Shown piece after piece: positions 35,948 through 48,597 of a stretch of DNA of 64,000 nt. The notes beneath the pieces were generated by a model. The model ran no database searches and had not been told where the DNA came from. It worked only from the letters and a program-made list of their open reading frames with translations. Each line of letters begins with the position of its first letter. Position 1 is the first letter of the stretch. Source of the stretch: Kryptolebias marmoratus (lineage: Eukaryota > Chordata > Actinopteri > Cyprinodontiformes > Rivulidae); assembly GCF_001649575.2 (NCBI RefSeq), contig NC_051449.1, positions 19,209,745 to 19,273,744 on the forward strand. Reading direction: 5' to 3'. A program made the position numbers and the translations under genes.

Positions 35948-36701
35948 TTCCATCCATCCATCCATCCATCCATCCATCCATCCATCCATCCATCCATCCA
36001 TCCATTCATTCATTATCTGCCACTTGTTCTGGTGTTAGGTCACAGTGGCAGTAGCCTAAGTAGGGAAGCCCAGACACATGTAGACTAGTTAGGCAAACTC
36101 CCATGCCCCCTCAAAAAAGAGCCAACCCAGTGTTCCACGGCAGGGACAGAACCCACATTGTTCTTCCTGAATCTGAAGCTTAACCATCAACCAAACTCTT
36201 GTCTCCAGCACTCCTGAATATACCTTACCAGGGGGCTAAGGAGTGTGATTCCCCTGTAACTGAAACACACCCTGCAGGGCCCCTTTTTGAAATAAGGAAC
36301 CACCAACTAGTGGCACTGTCCCAAGACCAAGACAACCCAGCAATATTCAGAGCCTTGAAGAACTCAGGGCAGACCTCATCCACCTCTGAAACCCTACCAC
36401 AGCTGAGCTTTTTACCTACCTCGGTGACTTCAGCTCCTGTTATGGACAGACTCATTTCAAAGGTCCAAAACTCAGCCTTCTCTATGGGAGATGTGCTGAT
36501 GGGATTAAGAAGTTTCCTCGGAGTATTCCTCCCAACAACATCCCTAGTTGCGTCAACAGCACCCCATTTCCACAAGTGTTGAGATAGGGCCAAATTGGCA
36601 TTGAAGTCCCCCAGCAGAATGATGAGTCCCCAGGATGGAGGGCCTACCTTTGGCTGCTGCCCATAGCACACTGCATCCAACACCTGCCATCCTGCAGACA
36701 T
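35948..36701 (-). mobile_element. LINE relic with endonuclease and RT pieces and a TGGA-repeat tail
   Basis: The 159-codon minus frame (36225-36701) is a rearranged LINE ORF2. WGLIILLGDFNAN (about 36625-36590) is the endonuclease GDFNA motif. After an internal deletion comes the RT segment GAEVTEVGKKLSCGRVSEVD, then EVCPEFFKAL and GLSW (36440-36340). The 3' part (36200-36010) includes 'gcagtagcctaagtagggaa' on the plus strand, matching the tail at 63822-64000. The element ends in the CATC-type array at 35949-36004. Other copies are at 52617-53284 and 63822-64000. The clade (RTE/L2-type) is not settled. Confidence 0.8.
35949..36004. repeat. CATC tetranucleotide array (3' tail of the LINE)
   Basis: About 13 CATC units (TGGA-type on the LINE strand) followed by a few CATT units. 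It marks the 3' end of the minus-strand LINE. Confidence 0.93.
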
Positions 36702-36867
36702 TTGAAATGAGACAAAATTTGAAGTTTAAAACTTAATCTTTAAAAAAAACAAAACATTTGTAATAATAGAGGCATCGATAGCCTCCTGGGATTGCAAATA
36801 TATGACAATCATAAATTACAAAAACAAAACCTTAAAGTGTTTTGTTCAAAACCTGTTTCAATCCATC

Positions 36868-36925
36868 TATCCATTTTCTTTACCCAATTGTTTTTGGTTG
36901 CAGGAAGCTGGTGCCTAATTGAAAT
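36868..36925 (+). repeat. Dispersed repeat family E fragment
   Basis: 'ccatctatccattttcttta', 'cccaattg' and 'gttgcaggaagctggtgcct' match the start of the 55738-56042 copy. A related short piece, 'ggcagggtacaccctggaca', lies at 37693-37712. Confidence 0.55.
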
Positions 36926-36929
36926 GATT

Positions 36930-39900
36930 ATTGAGCGAATATCATATTTTTAAGGTTTTTCGTTATTCTAACTCTCAATTATCTGACAACAAAAGCAGGA
37001 CCCTAATGATAAGTTAAAAAAAACAACTTTATTTTACAACACCAAATGGTACATAAAACCTTCAAGGAATCTCAATTTTTAGGAGAGGTCACAGGTCACA
37101 GCTTGAAGGTATTTTGGATTTTCTGATAAGATCTTGTCTTATGTGTTTTTTTTTTCCTCAGGTTTGAGCGGAGAAATGGGTTCCAGTAGTTTGAGGAGGG
37201 TGGAGCGATGGAGACTGCAAGAGGACAATGGTGGAGAGCGAACAGGCAGGCAAGTCTCTAGGGTAAGTAGGTTAAGCTGACTTTTTTTTGTATCCAAAGC
37301 AACTTTCATCAGAGAATCCACAGATAGTTGATGAGGAAACAATCACACAAAGAGATTTCTGTGAGGAGAACACAGGTGAATAAATCAGAATGTTCTATAA
37401 AAAATCACAAGGAGCAACCACTGACGCCAACAAACACAATGTGATGTTCAACAGTCCAGCAAAGAATGATGTCTCAGCTTATCCTTTGTAACAGGTGACT
37501 ACATAATTGGAAACTGGAAACAGCTGCGTCCAATTAGTCTCCCAGCAGAGGAGCAGAAATGCTATCCACTGAGTGCACCAGGGACTGCAGTACCAGCTCT
37601 CTCACTGCCTAAAAGGTAAGGGGGGAAGGAGAGAAAAGGAAAGAAAGAGGAAAGAAAGGCCCCCAAATAGTTGGGAACCTTACCAGCAGAAGGCAGGGTA
37701 CACCCTGGACAGGTCACCAGTCCAACACAAGACCATGAATGCTAGCAAGGTTGTGGTTGTCATAGGCATCTGCTCAGTGGAGCAACTGGAGCAGCTGTAA
37801 CTCCATTTTCTAAAGTGGCGGTGCCAACTTATGGAACCATTTTGTGGACTATATGATTTCTAATATATTATTCATACATGGAACGTACTGTAAATGCAAG
37901 TTGAATAGCACCACTTTGGTAAATTTTCGCCTCAAGTCACTTATTTTGTTATTTAATGAATAGTTCAGCATGAAGTTAAAAGTCCATAGCACATTTTTCC
38001 TTCTGTTCGTATTTTCTAAAATATTAAACATGTTTAAATAACTGGTTCATGCAACAATGATTAAGGTTACATTTGTCCTCTCACATTGTTTTTTTTTTTA
38101 CATAAAAAAAAATATATCGTCCGATCAATTTTTTTTAAATTCCCCAATTATTTTAAAGTAATTAGTCCCCACCCCTTCACATTAGATATCACTGAAAATC
38201 CCTAAAGGAACCTCTGTAGATAGCAAAAGGAGTTAATTCATTAGTATGCAGAGGATGGGAGATATACAAGTTTACAAATGTCCTTCACAGAGGACAAGTT
38301 TGAACTACTGGTAGTCAGGAGGATATTAGAGAAAGCTGGAGAAAACCAGTGCTTTTATTCACATGTGAAATGAATGTGCTCCCTGGGTCGAGTTCCTTTG
38401 ATTGAAGGGAAAGGCGACCTCTCCCTGTCACCCTGCATGCCACATTTAGAAAAAGACTTATGTCCACATTACACCCCTACACGTTCCTTCCCGATGAAGA
38501 GATGGTGGATGGAACAGGTGACAGAGAGGTGACAGAACAATCCTCCTTTTCATTATGTATCTGGATGAGGTGCTGGCAGCTCAGATGACTGATGGGGAAA
38601 GACCACTGAAATGTAAGGAGCTTGGTAAACTTTCTGACCGTTGGGGCAGTTTGCACCAGCTGTTTAAATACTGGGCTCATTTTGAGCATGGGAAGTAGTT
38701 TTTATGCTGCAGAACCTGCTTCCTTAATCTAAAAATTTCTTGAAACATGTATCCTTTTTTTTCATGAAAAAATGTAAAATACTATACTTTTGCTTGCTTG
38801 CTTTTGCTTGACCTTTTGCCAAGTACTTTTGCTAAAGGGTACTTTTCTCAAAGTGTTTTATATGTTTGAGATTAATGTCCGAACTTTTTTATTCAGCCAC
38901 TGGCTTAAATATATGTTTTTGTGATTATACAACATATAATATAATTCAGTTATTATATGATAATTATTTTGTAGGGGTCAGATATAGTGGTGTATTTTAG
39001 GATCTCATGTCATCAAGATAAAAATAAAAGGTTGACGAAACAAATCACCAGTGACAGAAAGATACGGTCAGATTTATGACTGGCCAAGCTGGCCTCATGC
39101 TTAGGCTATGACCATGCTTGTGACAAGGACATGGATCAACATAGTGTAGATGGGATACCCATGGATGCATCCTGATGCAGTTTGAGAGAGTCGTTCCAGA
39201 GAGGGGCATATAGAACATGGTGGGGGTACGGGAAAAATCTATTTGACAAATATCAAGAGCACAAGTGGCCTCATTATTGCCTTCAAACTTACAGAGGTTT
39301 TCCAATTTTATTACAATTTTGTCACATTCTACTGGGTCATGTAGCTTGTAGAAAGCATAGCAGGGTCATCCATTGGATATTCTGGAGCAGAATAACTTAA
39401 CTGTCACCTGATCACCAGCCATCGGTCAACTCAGTTGCAAGGCGGAGAAAGAAGGCCCTTCAAGCCTACAGTGGACCCAGATATTTAGTAAAGGCAAGCT
39501 GTTTAACAAACATTCTCATTCAGGACATTCTCAACATGCAGAGCTTTTTTGACGTTCATTACTGGGCTGGAGAAGTCAAGATCTTGTTTCCTGCCTCCAG
39601 TGCTGAATTGGCTGAAACCATAGGGTTACTGATGCATGTAATATTTACAACTGTAGCCTGAAAATTATGCTTGCCCCATATTATTATGCTCAACAATGAG
39701 GATGCAAAATAAAATTCTGTTGTCAACTTTCTGAATCATGGTGACCCTAATTTACTGAAGAAAAAAAAAACCCTTTAACTTAAAATAACATTTGCATTTG
39801 TTAATTGAAGGTTTGTTTCAATCTTGCTTAGTAGATTTCAGAAATGGCACTATGTAAAATTCAGGATCATGATCAATAGAACTGTTTGTAAACTCCACAT

Positions 39901-40835
39901 CTGCTTTTCCATGGGGGTATCAGGAGAAAAACTGAAACACAAAAACAAGCAAACCAAAAAAAGTTATAAAGTTTTGATGGAGGTATTTTCTGTTTTTTTT
40001 CTAGTTCTAACTTAGTCATTTTGATTTATATTCAGTTATAAGTGAGGAAAATGTTATGTGACATCTGTGAGGACAAGATCTACAGGGTGCACATTGAATA
40101 ATAAGCTTGTTATTGTAATCAGCATGGCCTGCTTCGACCGTCTTGCACTAGGGCACAGTGCTGACTCAGTATATGTAACTGACTCATCAGAAAGGCAGAG
40201 CTTCACAGACACTACAGAGCAGGGATTAAGTGTTACTGACCTTAACAGAAAATATATTTGGACAGTGAAATTAACACTTTAAAGAACTCCTGTAACCCAC
40301 TGGATATGCATTTTAGTGCACATGAAGAATCCAGGAAACATAGGTCAGCAAGGCCAACTTTACTAAGTGAAGTTTTGTTTGTTTTGTTTTTTTAGGTTTT
40401 GAATGTTATTTAGTTGCTGTGGCTGACATACATAGTGTATTGCATGAAGTAAAATGCTCTTAGATTGGTAAAACAGGGTCTTGGCTCATCTTTTCTTATC
40501 TGGGGATGGTGGGTTTCTGAAGAAGAGAGTTTAGCCATTGATTAAACGTTATTTACCTCTGAATCTGTGCAGTGGAACAACAGACTGGCTATTTATTCTG
40601 ACTGAAAATGGAGTTGTTCAGCAATTTAAAAATGCTCCATTGACTTGGTAAAGGCATTCAATCATGTCTAAATAGGTGTTGAGTCCTACAAGAGCTCCTA
40701 TAAGAGCATGGGACCTGAGGCCTGCTGCCAAAACAAATCATGTTTTCAAAATGTTGCATTGGCCCCTTCACATTGGTGAAAAAAAATTGCCTTGAGTGAA
40801 GGAGTTTATCTTATGGTTTTGACATAATGCAGATG
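36930..40835. other. Non-coding stretch, nothing firm recognised
   Basis: AT-rich with short frames on both strands. A purine-rich segment lies at 37615-37665. The 86-codon minus frame at 39045-39305 contains His/Cys clusters but no spacing I can assign to a known zinc finger. No splice-flanked exon was recognised. Confidence 0.45.
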
Positions 40836-40838
40836 TTG

Positions 40839-41190
40839 TGGTCTGTGAATTTAGATAAGTTTTGGGTTTGTTTTTGTCCATTGGCTCTTATCTTTCTTCT
40901 CTGGACTGCTTCATTTTTTCAGTCTCTCCACCAAAGCCCCCTCCATACACATGGTTTGATTTGAACTTGTAGGTCTTCTTTGGGACATCTGGGAGCCTTG
41001 AAATGGGGGGTCCTGGTATAGTGTCTTGGTTTTGTTACATTTTAGATTTGAGTTTGTTCTTTAGCTCTTGTCTTGGTTTTCTATTCTGGGAGTCGTGCCT
41101 TAAGAGGAGGGCTACTGTCATGGACTGTAAGTTTAGGTGAGTTTTGTTTTGTTCTTTGGTTTTTGTTCTCCAGATCCTGATAGAATGTAT
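40839..41190 (+). mobile_element. Ty3/gypsy 3' junction / LTR remnant
   Basis: Two related segments, 'gtgaatttagataagttttg' (40846) and 'gtaagtttaggtgagttttg' (41126), are each followed by a TTTGTTTTTGT-type run and a CTCTGGA/CTCCAGA motif. The second is preceded by 'cgtgccttaagaggagggct' and 'actgtcatgg', the usual end of fish gypsy pol next to its LTR. A similar phrase, 'gagccttgaaatggggggtc', lies at 40992. These look like broken, repeated LTR junctions. Without the full element the call is tentative. Confidence 0.4.
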
Positions 41191-41344
41191 CTTACATTTA
41201 ACTAATAGCTTTGTTTCTGCAAAAGCTATGTTTATTGAAGGAGTATCATCAGATGATAATGTAAATAAATTGCCAGTTCACAACTTTTTCTCTTTCTAAA
41301 ATAATCATATACCATTATTGTTTACATTAGTTATAAATTGACTG

Positions 41345-41640
41345 TACTTATATAGCATCTTTCTAGTCAACCAGACTACTCAAAGCACTTTACAACACAA
41401 TCTGTGCTCTCATTTACCCATCCACACACATTCATACAGGACTCTACTACATCTCTACAAAGCTAACCTGAATAAATCATCATATAGAGTCTAATCAGTG
41501 CTTTAGATCACATTCACACACAGATGGGGCACACATGGGAGGCAGTGATGGGTTTGGTGTCTTGCCCATGGACACTTTGACATGTGGCATACTGGTGGAA
41601 TCGAACATCCAACTCTAACCACTGATCCACAGCTATCCCA
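41345..41640 (-). mobile_element. SINE copy (antisense, same group as 28455)
   Basis: On the plus strand it reads tail-first: 'tatatagcatctttctagtc', 'actcaaagcactttacaaca', 'cccatccacacacattcata', 'gtcttgcccatggacacttt', then 'ggtggaatcgaacatccaac', the complement of a tRNA-like B box. This is the common fish SINE layout. Confidence 0.7.
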
Positions 41641-41644
41641 TGAT

Positions 41645-43350
41645 AAAAAAAAACACAGTTGCAAGTAGCATTAATCACATATCAAGCAGAATACAAGTAA
41701 TGAACTACTTACTTTTTTAGTAAGAAACTGAAAATATAGAAGACACAAATCTACACAATTTGTAAAACTTGCCAACTAGGAGTTTTATACCTCAAACCTT
41801 TGACGACTCAAAGTAACGCAAAGACAAAATATACAGTGAAAAAGCTCAAAAATCCTTTTTCTATAAAAATGTATTGATGTAGTGGCATTTTCTTCAGAAA
41901 GTAATTTAGGTGTTTGGCTCTAATCATCCTGACAGAGGTACCATTACTTTCTCTTTACAAATGCTAGACTATCATCATATTTGTTAGTTTTTATCTATTC
42001 ATTTTCATACTTTTCTTTTGTATATGACCTTTTGTTTGGTTGACTTTTTCTCTCTGTCTGCTCCTTGTCTGAGGTAGTCACCCATGTCTGGATTTTTATT
42101 GTTCACCTGCTGCTCTTCTGTATTGTTTGCCCGATTGACTGACACTTCATGACCCGTGTCTGTGACCTCAACCTTGAAGTAAAGTTTTGGACTTTCAGAC
42201 ACTTACCTGATCTCCTGTGTGGTTCCTGTATTTCAGTCAATTTACTTCGTTCACAGTTGCTACACTGAACACATTTGGCATGTCTTGGAGGTTGCCATAG
42301 TGACCGTCTTGTTCTCCTACTCAAAAGAATTGCTGGTAGGTGATTACTGCCGGTGAAACTTTAGCCAAATGGGTGGAAATAAAAAGAACCTGACTCCAGA
42401 TGTAAAACAGTGTCTCCCTTCATTTCCTCATACAGCTCTTCCTACTTCTTTCAACCTGTTTCGTAAATATATAAAGGTGTTTGAACACATATTCAAATGA
42501 AGTCCCAATATATTATTCTGCCAACAGCTGAATAATGCACCACGACATGAGAAGTGAGGTTACAGTGACAACTCCCAGATTTTGTCGGTATTTTCAGTGT
42601 GTGTCCTTACTATCTTGTGTCACATTTTGTGTGCCTGCTTGGGCAGCTGTGTGATTATGTTAGCCAAGTGAGGTTATGTTCAGCATGTGTAATGAGTTGG
42701 ATAAGTTTGTGGAATAAGGACTGGAATGAAAAGAGTTGAGAATCTTCTGGAGGCCAAAAGGCAAAACTTGCAACCAGTACAAGACTGGCCTCATTAAACC
42801 AGTGTGCTGGGCTCTGTTTGCAGCAAACAGTTGAGCAAACTTGGACATAACTGGAACAGAGATTAAGAACCAGACTGTCTCACATCAACATAACCATGTA
42901 TATTAGTATTTAAACTTTAACTTTTATGATTCCTTATAAGGGCAGGCTTGTTGCCTTAGTATGAGTGACTTGTATGTAAATGATGCCATGCTGGTTTAGA
43001 CGTCACATGGATTAACATCAGATTTTGGAGAACTAAGATATTCGGATGAGATATGAGTTACTGGAACAAAACATTCATGGCAGAGAACGTAATACTGTTA
43101 GAATGTTTTTATATAAGCAAGGCCAGTAAAAGGAGCTATATGCAGAGGATGAGGCAGCAAAGGAAACTTCAAAACCCAACAACCAGATTGATTTATAAAA
43201 ACAACTTTTGACCCAGTATTTCAATGTTTGCAAGAGGAAGATGTAGGCATTTTCCCAAAACATTTCAAGCCGGGATTTAGACCCCTTCTGGTCGCCTTGG
43301 TGTGATTTCTGGATGGACTGAGGTGGCCGAGGTGGTTAAAGCCAACCCAG
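41645..43350. other. Non-coding stretch, nothing recognised
   Basis: Mixed AT-rich sequence. 42040-42230 has pyrimidine-rich text reminiscent of LTR 3' ends, but no tips or target duplication were found. No exon was recognised. Confidence 0.4.
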
Positions 43351-43351
43351 A

Positions 43352-43452
<101 letters not shown>

Positions 43453-43904
43453 CCCAAAAGGCTGAGAAATAGTTTTTGTGCCTTGAAGGTAGATAGTAAC
43501 AGAGCTGAAACTGTTCACATGTGAAAAGGTAAGCCAACTTTGCAGCTCATTATTGTGATAGTCATAACATATAGTCTGTGCAACCACGCTGTCTCAGGAA
43601 TAATCAACAACAAACAGATTTATTGCAGAAGGAAGATCGATGATGACCCACAGCAACTTTGCATTGAGTTTAGAAAATTAGTTAACCATGAAGAGTATCA
43701 CTAAACTGAGGTGATTTGTCAAGTTTTAAAAACAATACAAGTAAGACGTCTGTCACACATTTATTGTGTTGTGCTCCACGTCAATACAGCTTCTGCTTAA
43801 TGCTTTTTTTGGTTCTGCAAGCCTCGCTTAATGTCTGAAAGCTCTCATCTGTGCAGGACATGGCCAGCTTCATCTGTGATTTTTGAACAACTGTTTTTTG
43901 TGCC

Positions 43905-44140
43905 CACTTTGCACAAGTATCAGCTACTACCACACCAAATTTGAGCTCAATATCTGTAAAGCCAAGAGATTTGTAGCCATTTTTGTGTTTGCTAAGTTTG
44001 CTTATGTGTGGCGGCCATCTTAAATAAGATTATCTTATAAAGTTATTCAGTTGTAGATTTTCATTCATTGATTATTTTCTAGGAGGTTTTTTCAAATTCA
44101 TCCAATAGTTTAAAAGATATTTTGCTAACAGTACAGACAA
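43905..44140 (-). repeat. Dispersed repeat family A, copy 4
   Basis: One of the longest copies, in the same orientation as copy 1. It has 'aaatttgagctcaatatctg', 'ggcggccatcttaaataaga', 'cagttgtagattttcattca', 'aattcatccaatagtttaaa' and 'gatattttgctaacagtaca'. It directly abuts the LINE tail at 44140. Confidence 0.65.
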
Positions 44141-44255
44141 ACAGGTGTGTCCAACAGATCCCAGGGACAACCTGAGAGATCTCTGCCCTTAAGAACACAG
44201 TCCCATAAACAGCTATCATACTTAGCAGAACCCTCAAGCTCCAAGGCCTAAAATA
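44140..44255 (+). mobile_element. R4/Dong/Rex6-like LINE, second 3' tail
   Basis: The plus strand reads QIPGTT-stop-EISALKNTV and TLKLQGL, the last ~35 codons of the element at 16765-17645. Nucleotide matches include 'aacagatcccagggacaacc', 'gagatctctgcc' and 'agaaccctcaagctccaagg'. It is a short 5'-truncated copy, typical of LINE insertion. Confidence 0.75.
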
Positions 44256-44259
44256 AAAT

Positions 44260-47200
44260 ATAAAAAAACAAACAACCTTCACAGTTCAGTTCACAGACTG
44301 ACTGGTCAGATCCCAAAACATCAACTAGGAGACAGTAAACATAAGTAATTATGAAAGTGATGACAACATGGCTGATCCCATAAGGGTCGAACTAAGACTA
44401 ACTGAATAAACCCAAGGAAGAAGAACAAAAGAGACAAACCTACCGCAGGCAGAATCAACTAATCAGTGTGGAAAAACATGTTCATCACACCACAATTAGC
44501 AGTGCTTTATTGAGAAAGAAAATAAAAAGAATTGACATCTATGGCATACCAGTATGACTAGGTGTAAACATACCTAACGTTGCATTTGCTCAAACTGATG
44601 AGACTGTTGATTTTGAGTTGTTTTAGATGTTGGAAATTTGCTCTGAGTGGTCGATTGACTCCCTCTGGAAAAATCCTCCATGATTGTCCAAACTGAGCTT
44701 GTTCTGTCTGCTGCAGTTAATTCCCTCCCTGCTCAAAACAACCATATATAAAAAAATCAAAGGACCTTTTAAGGTGAAGTCTTGTTGCTAGTCATACAGA
44801 GTCATACACAGTTTAGGTTATTAAAACACAACACTGCAGAGACAAACAATGAAGTAACAGAACAGCTTGCTGTGCCAATATTACACAAGTCACTATAATG
44901 TAATTTCTCCATCACATTTGAGTTCCATGAAACATGGGCTCACTTTAAAATAAAATAATGAATTAGATTTTCCTCCTGTTATTTAAAACTCAACTCTAGA
45001 AAAAAACACTGAGGCAGCAATTTCTTTCTGAAGCTGAGATTCACTTAAAACCTTTTAAGAGAATTTGCCATCAAAAACAAAGCAAAAAAAAAAAAAGCTA
45101 AAACAGAAGGTCTCACTTTTGAGTCACAGTTAATGTGACTTCTAAAGCTGAAGTTGGAAAGGAGTCAAGATGAGATGGGAGCTAAATCCACTCCCAAAAA
45201 GAAAAAAATATTCTTTTACCCCCTGAAATTCTGAACTGCTCACAGGATAAAAGAAAAAGTGCCATTAATGGGAGCATCTTTTTGAATTTTTTTATAGGGA
45301 CTTTAAATCTTCATTCTGGGGAAAATTCTTCTCTCTATAGTTACCTGCCCACTCACAAACGCTCAAGATAGGGAACAAGATTGAAATGAAAGTCAGAAGC
45401 AAACTGATGTACTACTATTCAGACGCTGGCAGAGAATTTAACACTACAAGCATTAGCACCATGTTTATTTTATTCTTCCATTTCAAAATACTACTGTAGC
45501 ACATTAGTATTTGCAAATTACAAATGAAGGTTATTAAACTGAATCATAAATCCTTGCTCCTTTTGGGAAATTCTCCCCGTATCACCAGGTATTCCAGACT
45601 TTGTCTCAGTGCTGTACGCCTCTGATAGTGAGACAATGTGAGGTGCTAAGAGTTGAGGACATGTGACCTTGCAGAAAAGGCCGGTTAAGCCGGGGAAATC
45701 TCTGGCTGTAACTAGTATTGAGGCACTCAGGAGGCTGTCACTCAGTTGTCCTGCATTTGGATCTGACCTGACCCGATCAAAGTGGATGGATTTTACCCAG
45801 CTGGCGACAGTCTCTCCAAATATCAATTGTTTGCCAAAGTAAAGCATGCCAAAACAACTGTAGGGCTTTTCAGAAAGTTCTTCAATTCTGCATTCTCATA
45901 GAAGTTGGATTTACACAGCACTGTACAATGTTCTCCGTCAAATTTAAAGCTGATTTCAAATACAGATTATAATTTTCACATGCAGGGAAGACCCTCTTCC
46001 CAAAGAATGATGTCCCTGCTACATTCTCCACAACCTACAAGACCTTTTTAGAATGTGGCTGGATCATGGCAAATTTGGGAAAACTTCTTCAGCGGGAAGG
46101 CAATCACGACACTGCTACATTCTTAGTATTCACCATATGGTTTTCCCCTGTTATTTTCTGCAACCCTGAGTGCAAACGAGATATGCCACCCTGGCACATA
46201 TCTTTTGTACCACTTTAGGATGCAGCTACTCAATACATCAACACAATGCTACTGCCATGGTTAGCATGTTTGTGCTAGGTTGTTTCTATAATATTGTCAC
46301 AGGTGTAGCACTGGTATGGGACCAGCAGTGTCAGTCCTGCTTCATATTCTTAATGGCCAAGCCATGCTGGTGCATAAGGGCCTCTCAGCATGGGTACACT
46401 GCCACCACACTCCTCACACTCCACCCAGAATACAATACACAGCCACTACACTAATAAACCATTCAGCAGCCTCAGCACCATGTTGGTCTCTATGTTCGGC
46501 ACACACACATTTGCGTAGTAACACATATATTGTTCGGTTGAGAAAACAGCAACAAGCTAAACAAGCAATGTCATTCAAAAGCGTAGAAGTTTTAAAGCGT
46601 TCTTTCACACCAGCACGGCATGTGAGAAAGAATTGTTTTATAAATCTAAAAAACAATATAAAACAGGCACTTGTTTGGCTAGCCATTAGCCTTTTCTCCA
46701 TTTCCCTTACTCTATGATTAATGTTACAGCTGATAACTATTGATAACTATTTGACATAACATCACTTCAATAATGACCAGAAATGATCCATTTAATACAC
46801 ACCCTGCAAAGACTATGTATGTTCTGGCTGAGTGTTTCTACATTGTAATGAGTCATCGCCTGAGGTGCAGATGGCCTAACTAATATTCAGCTTTTTCCTG
46901 CTGAATAAAGATTTACGGCATCTTAAATTCTATGAACTTGAAAAACTGGTGTGAATTTTCAGTCTAATCTCTCGTCCTGTAAGGAGTGTCATCAAAGCCA
47001 GTGAAGTGGTTTAGTGCTCAGATCACAGGATCCTTATTGTGGAAATACAGTTCTTCTGTGGCTTGAAAGCAGGACAGAACGCTGGGAAGGCTGATTGAAA
47101 ACTCCAAGAGGAATAATAGGCTGACTCCTGCCACAAATATTCAGTGAGAGAAATACTTATAAAATATTGACCTATAAAATATTGCTATCTCTCCAGTCAC

Positions 47201-48265
47201 CTCCACAAGCACACGACTAGTGTGCTGATCAGCTGAGAGTAAATCACGTTTGGGTTTAAAGAGTTGAACACAATCAGTTTTAATGACCTCTCTGATGAGC
47301 CAACACCATCATCCATGGTTTGGAGGCTGCAGCTTGACATCTTGGCACAAAACACATTACTGCATCATAAAATGCTTTCGGTTTCAAATTTTCAGACCCT
47401 CTTTTACAAAGTGAGATCAGTGCTCTGTGCAAATGAAATAGTGGGATAATAAAGTAAAAGGCCCTTAGGCCAAATGATAGATCATTTCCCCTCCTGAGTT
47501 AAAGCTGATAATGGGGAGAACTGAACAGAAACATGCCTGGAAAATTTAACTCAATTTACCAAGAAAATGCAACCCAACACTGTGACGGAGAGGCTTTGTA
47601 TAAACTAGGTGAGCTCACACACAAACTGTATGTTTGATATATATTAGCTCCTACTCTATTATGTCTATCTGACATACAGCTGCTTCATAAGCAAACTTGA
47701 CAAAGAAGGCAAGAGCTAAATGTTTTGATCATTCCTGGACACAAGTTATATTGCTCATTTTTTAATTGTTGCACCTTTCGTAGTCTTTTTAAATCAGTTT
47801 TGAAGAATTGTACTAAATGCAAAGAGGTGCATCATGTCTCTGTCTGTTTTGCTCTGCCTCTGTTGTTGGGGCGTTTTCTCACCAGTACATGGATATATGT
47901 GGAGAGTTTTGTAGTGTTTTGCAATGCTGGGGAGACAGCAGTTGAAAGAATATCACTGTGACCAAAAAAAGAGAACAAAAACAAAAAAGGGAAGACATTT
48001 TTTTGTTTAATACTTGCCCACTTTTTTGTGTGCAGCTTAACTGAACACAGCTTTTTTCTTTAAACAGCCCTGAAGGGAAAATTTAAAATCAATAACTAAA
48101 TGAAAATAAAACCTAACAGAATAAAATCTTTAATGCTGCTAATATACACTCACTTATATCATAAAAGGAGATGTCCTGGTTGGCAGTCATGTGCTGTCTG
48201 ACTTTGAATACAGTTTTTTCCACTGATCACCATTCCTTTCATGACAGATTCCCAAAATGCAACAA
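44260..48265. other. Non-coding stretch, nothing firm recognised
   Basis: AT-rich, with unassigned short frames. The 109-codon minus frame at 45518-45847 and the plus frames at 46170-46717 show no domain. 46980-47260 has fairly balanced composition. Purine/pyrimidine runs at 45070-45300 are simple sequence. Confidence 0.45.
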
Positions 48266-48267
48266 GA

Positions 48268-48597
48268 CTAACTGATTGTACTGAAAAGCAGTGATTTATT
48301 GTAGATGTGACCTGATGTCTCTACCACCTCCAGCTCTGCCTTCTGGCATTTTGTCATGGCTACTGTGTCCAAACCAAACATCATAGCTTGTCTAACTTCC
48401 ATCTTGTAAACCTTTCCTTTCACTCTTGCAGTGATCCTTCTGTCACAAATCACATCTGGCACTCGTCTCCATCCACATCACCCTGTCTGCACTCTCTTCT
48501 TCACCTCTCCTGTGCACTTCCTGTTGCTTTAGATTGTTGATCCCAGGTACTCAAACTTATCCACCTTCAATACCAGTACTCTCTGCAGCTTCACGTA
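48268..48597 (-). mobile_element. RTE-like LINE ORF2, C-terminal part
   Basis: On the minus strand this reads a LINE RT C-terminal region: KVDKFEYLGSTI (about 48570-48535), then a decayed VKKRVQTG, VPDVICDRRITARVKGKVYK (about 48465-48405), MEVRQAMMFGLDTVAMTKCQ (48405-48345) and KAELEVVE. It is the downstream part of the same element whose upstream part is at 49425-49572. Confidence 0.8.

Noticed and set aside
35949..36004. CATC array as a CRISPR-like or functional tandem repeat
   Set aside because: It is a simple tetranucleotide array at the 3' end of a LINE, with no spacers.
36225..36701. 158-codon minus frame as a host gene
   Set aside because: Its text is a LINE endonuclease GDFNA motif joined to a reverse-transcriptase segment, so it is a transposon relic.
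39045..39305. His/Cys-containing minus frame as a zinc-finger gene fragment
   Set aside because: The Cys/His spacing fits no known finger, and no flanking splice sites or related text were seen.
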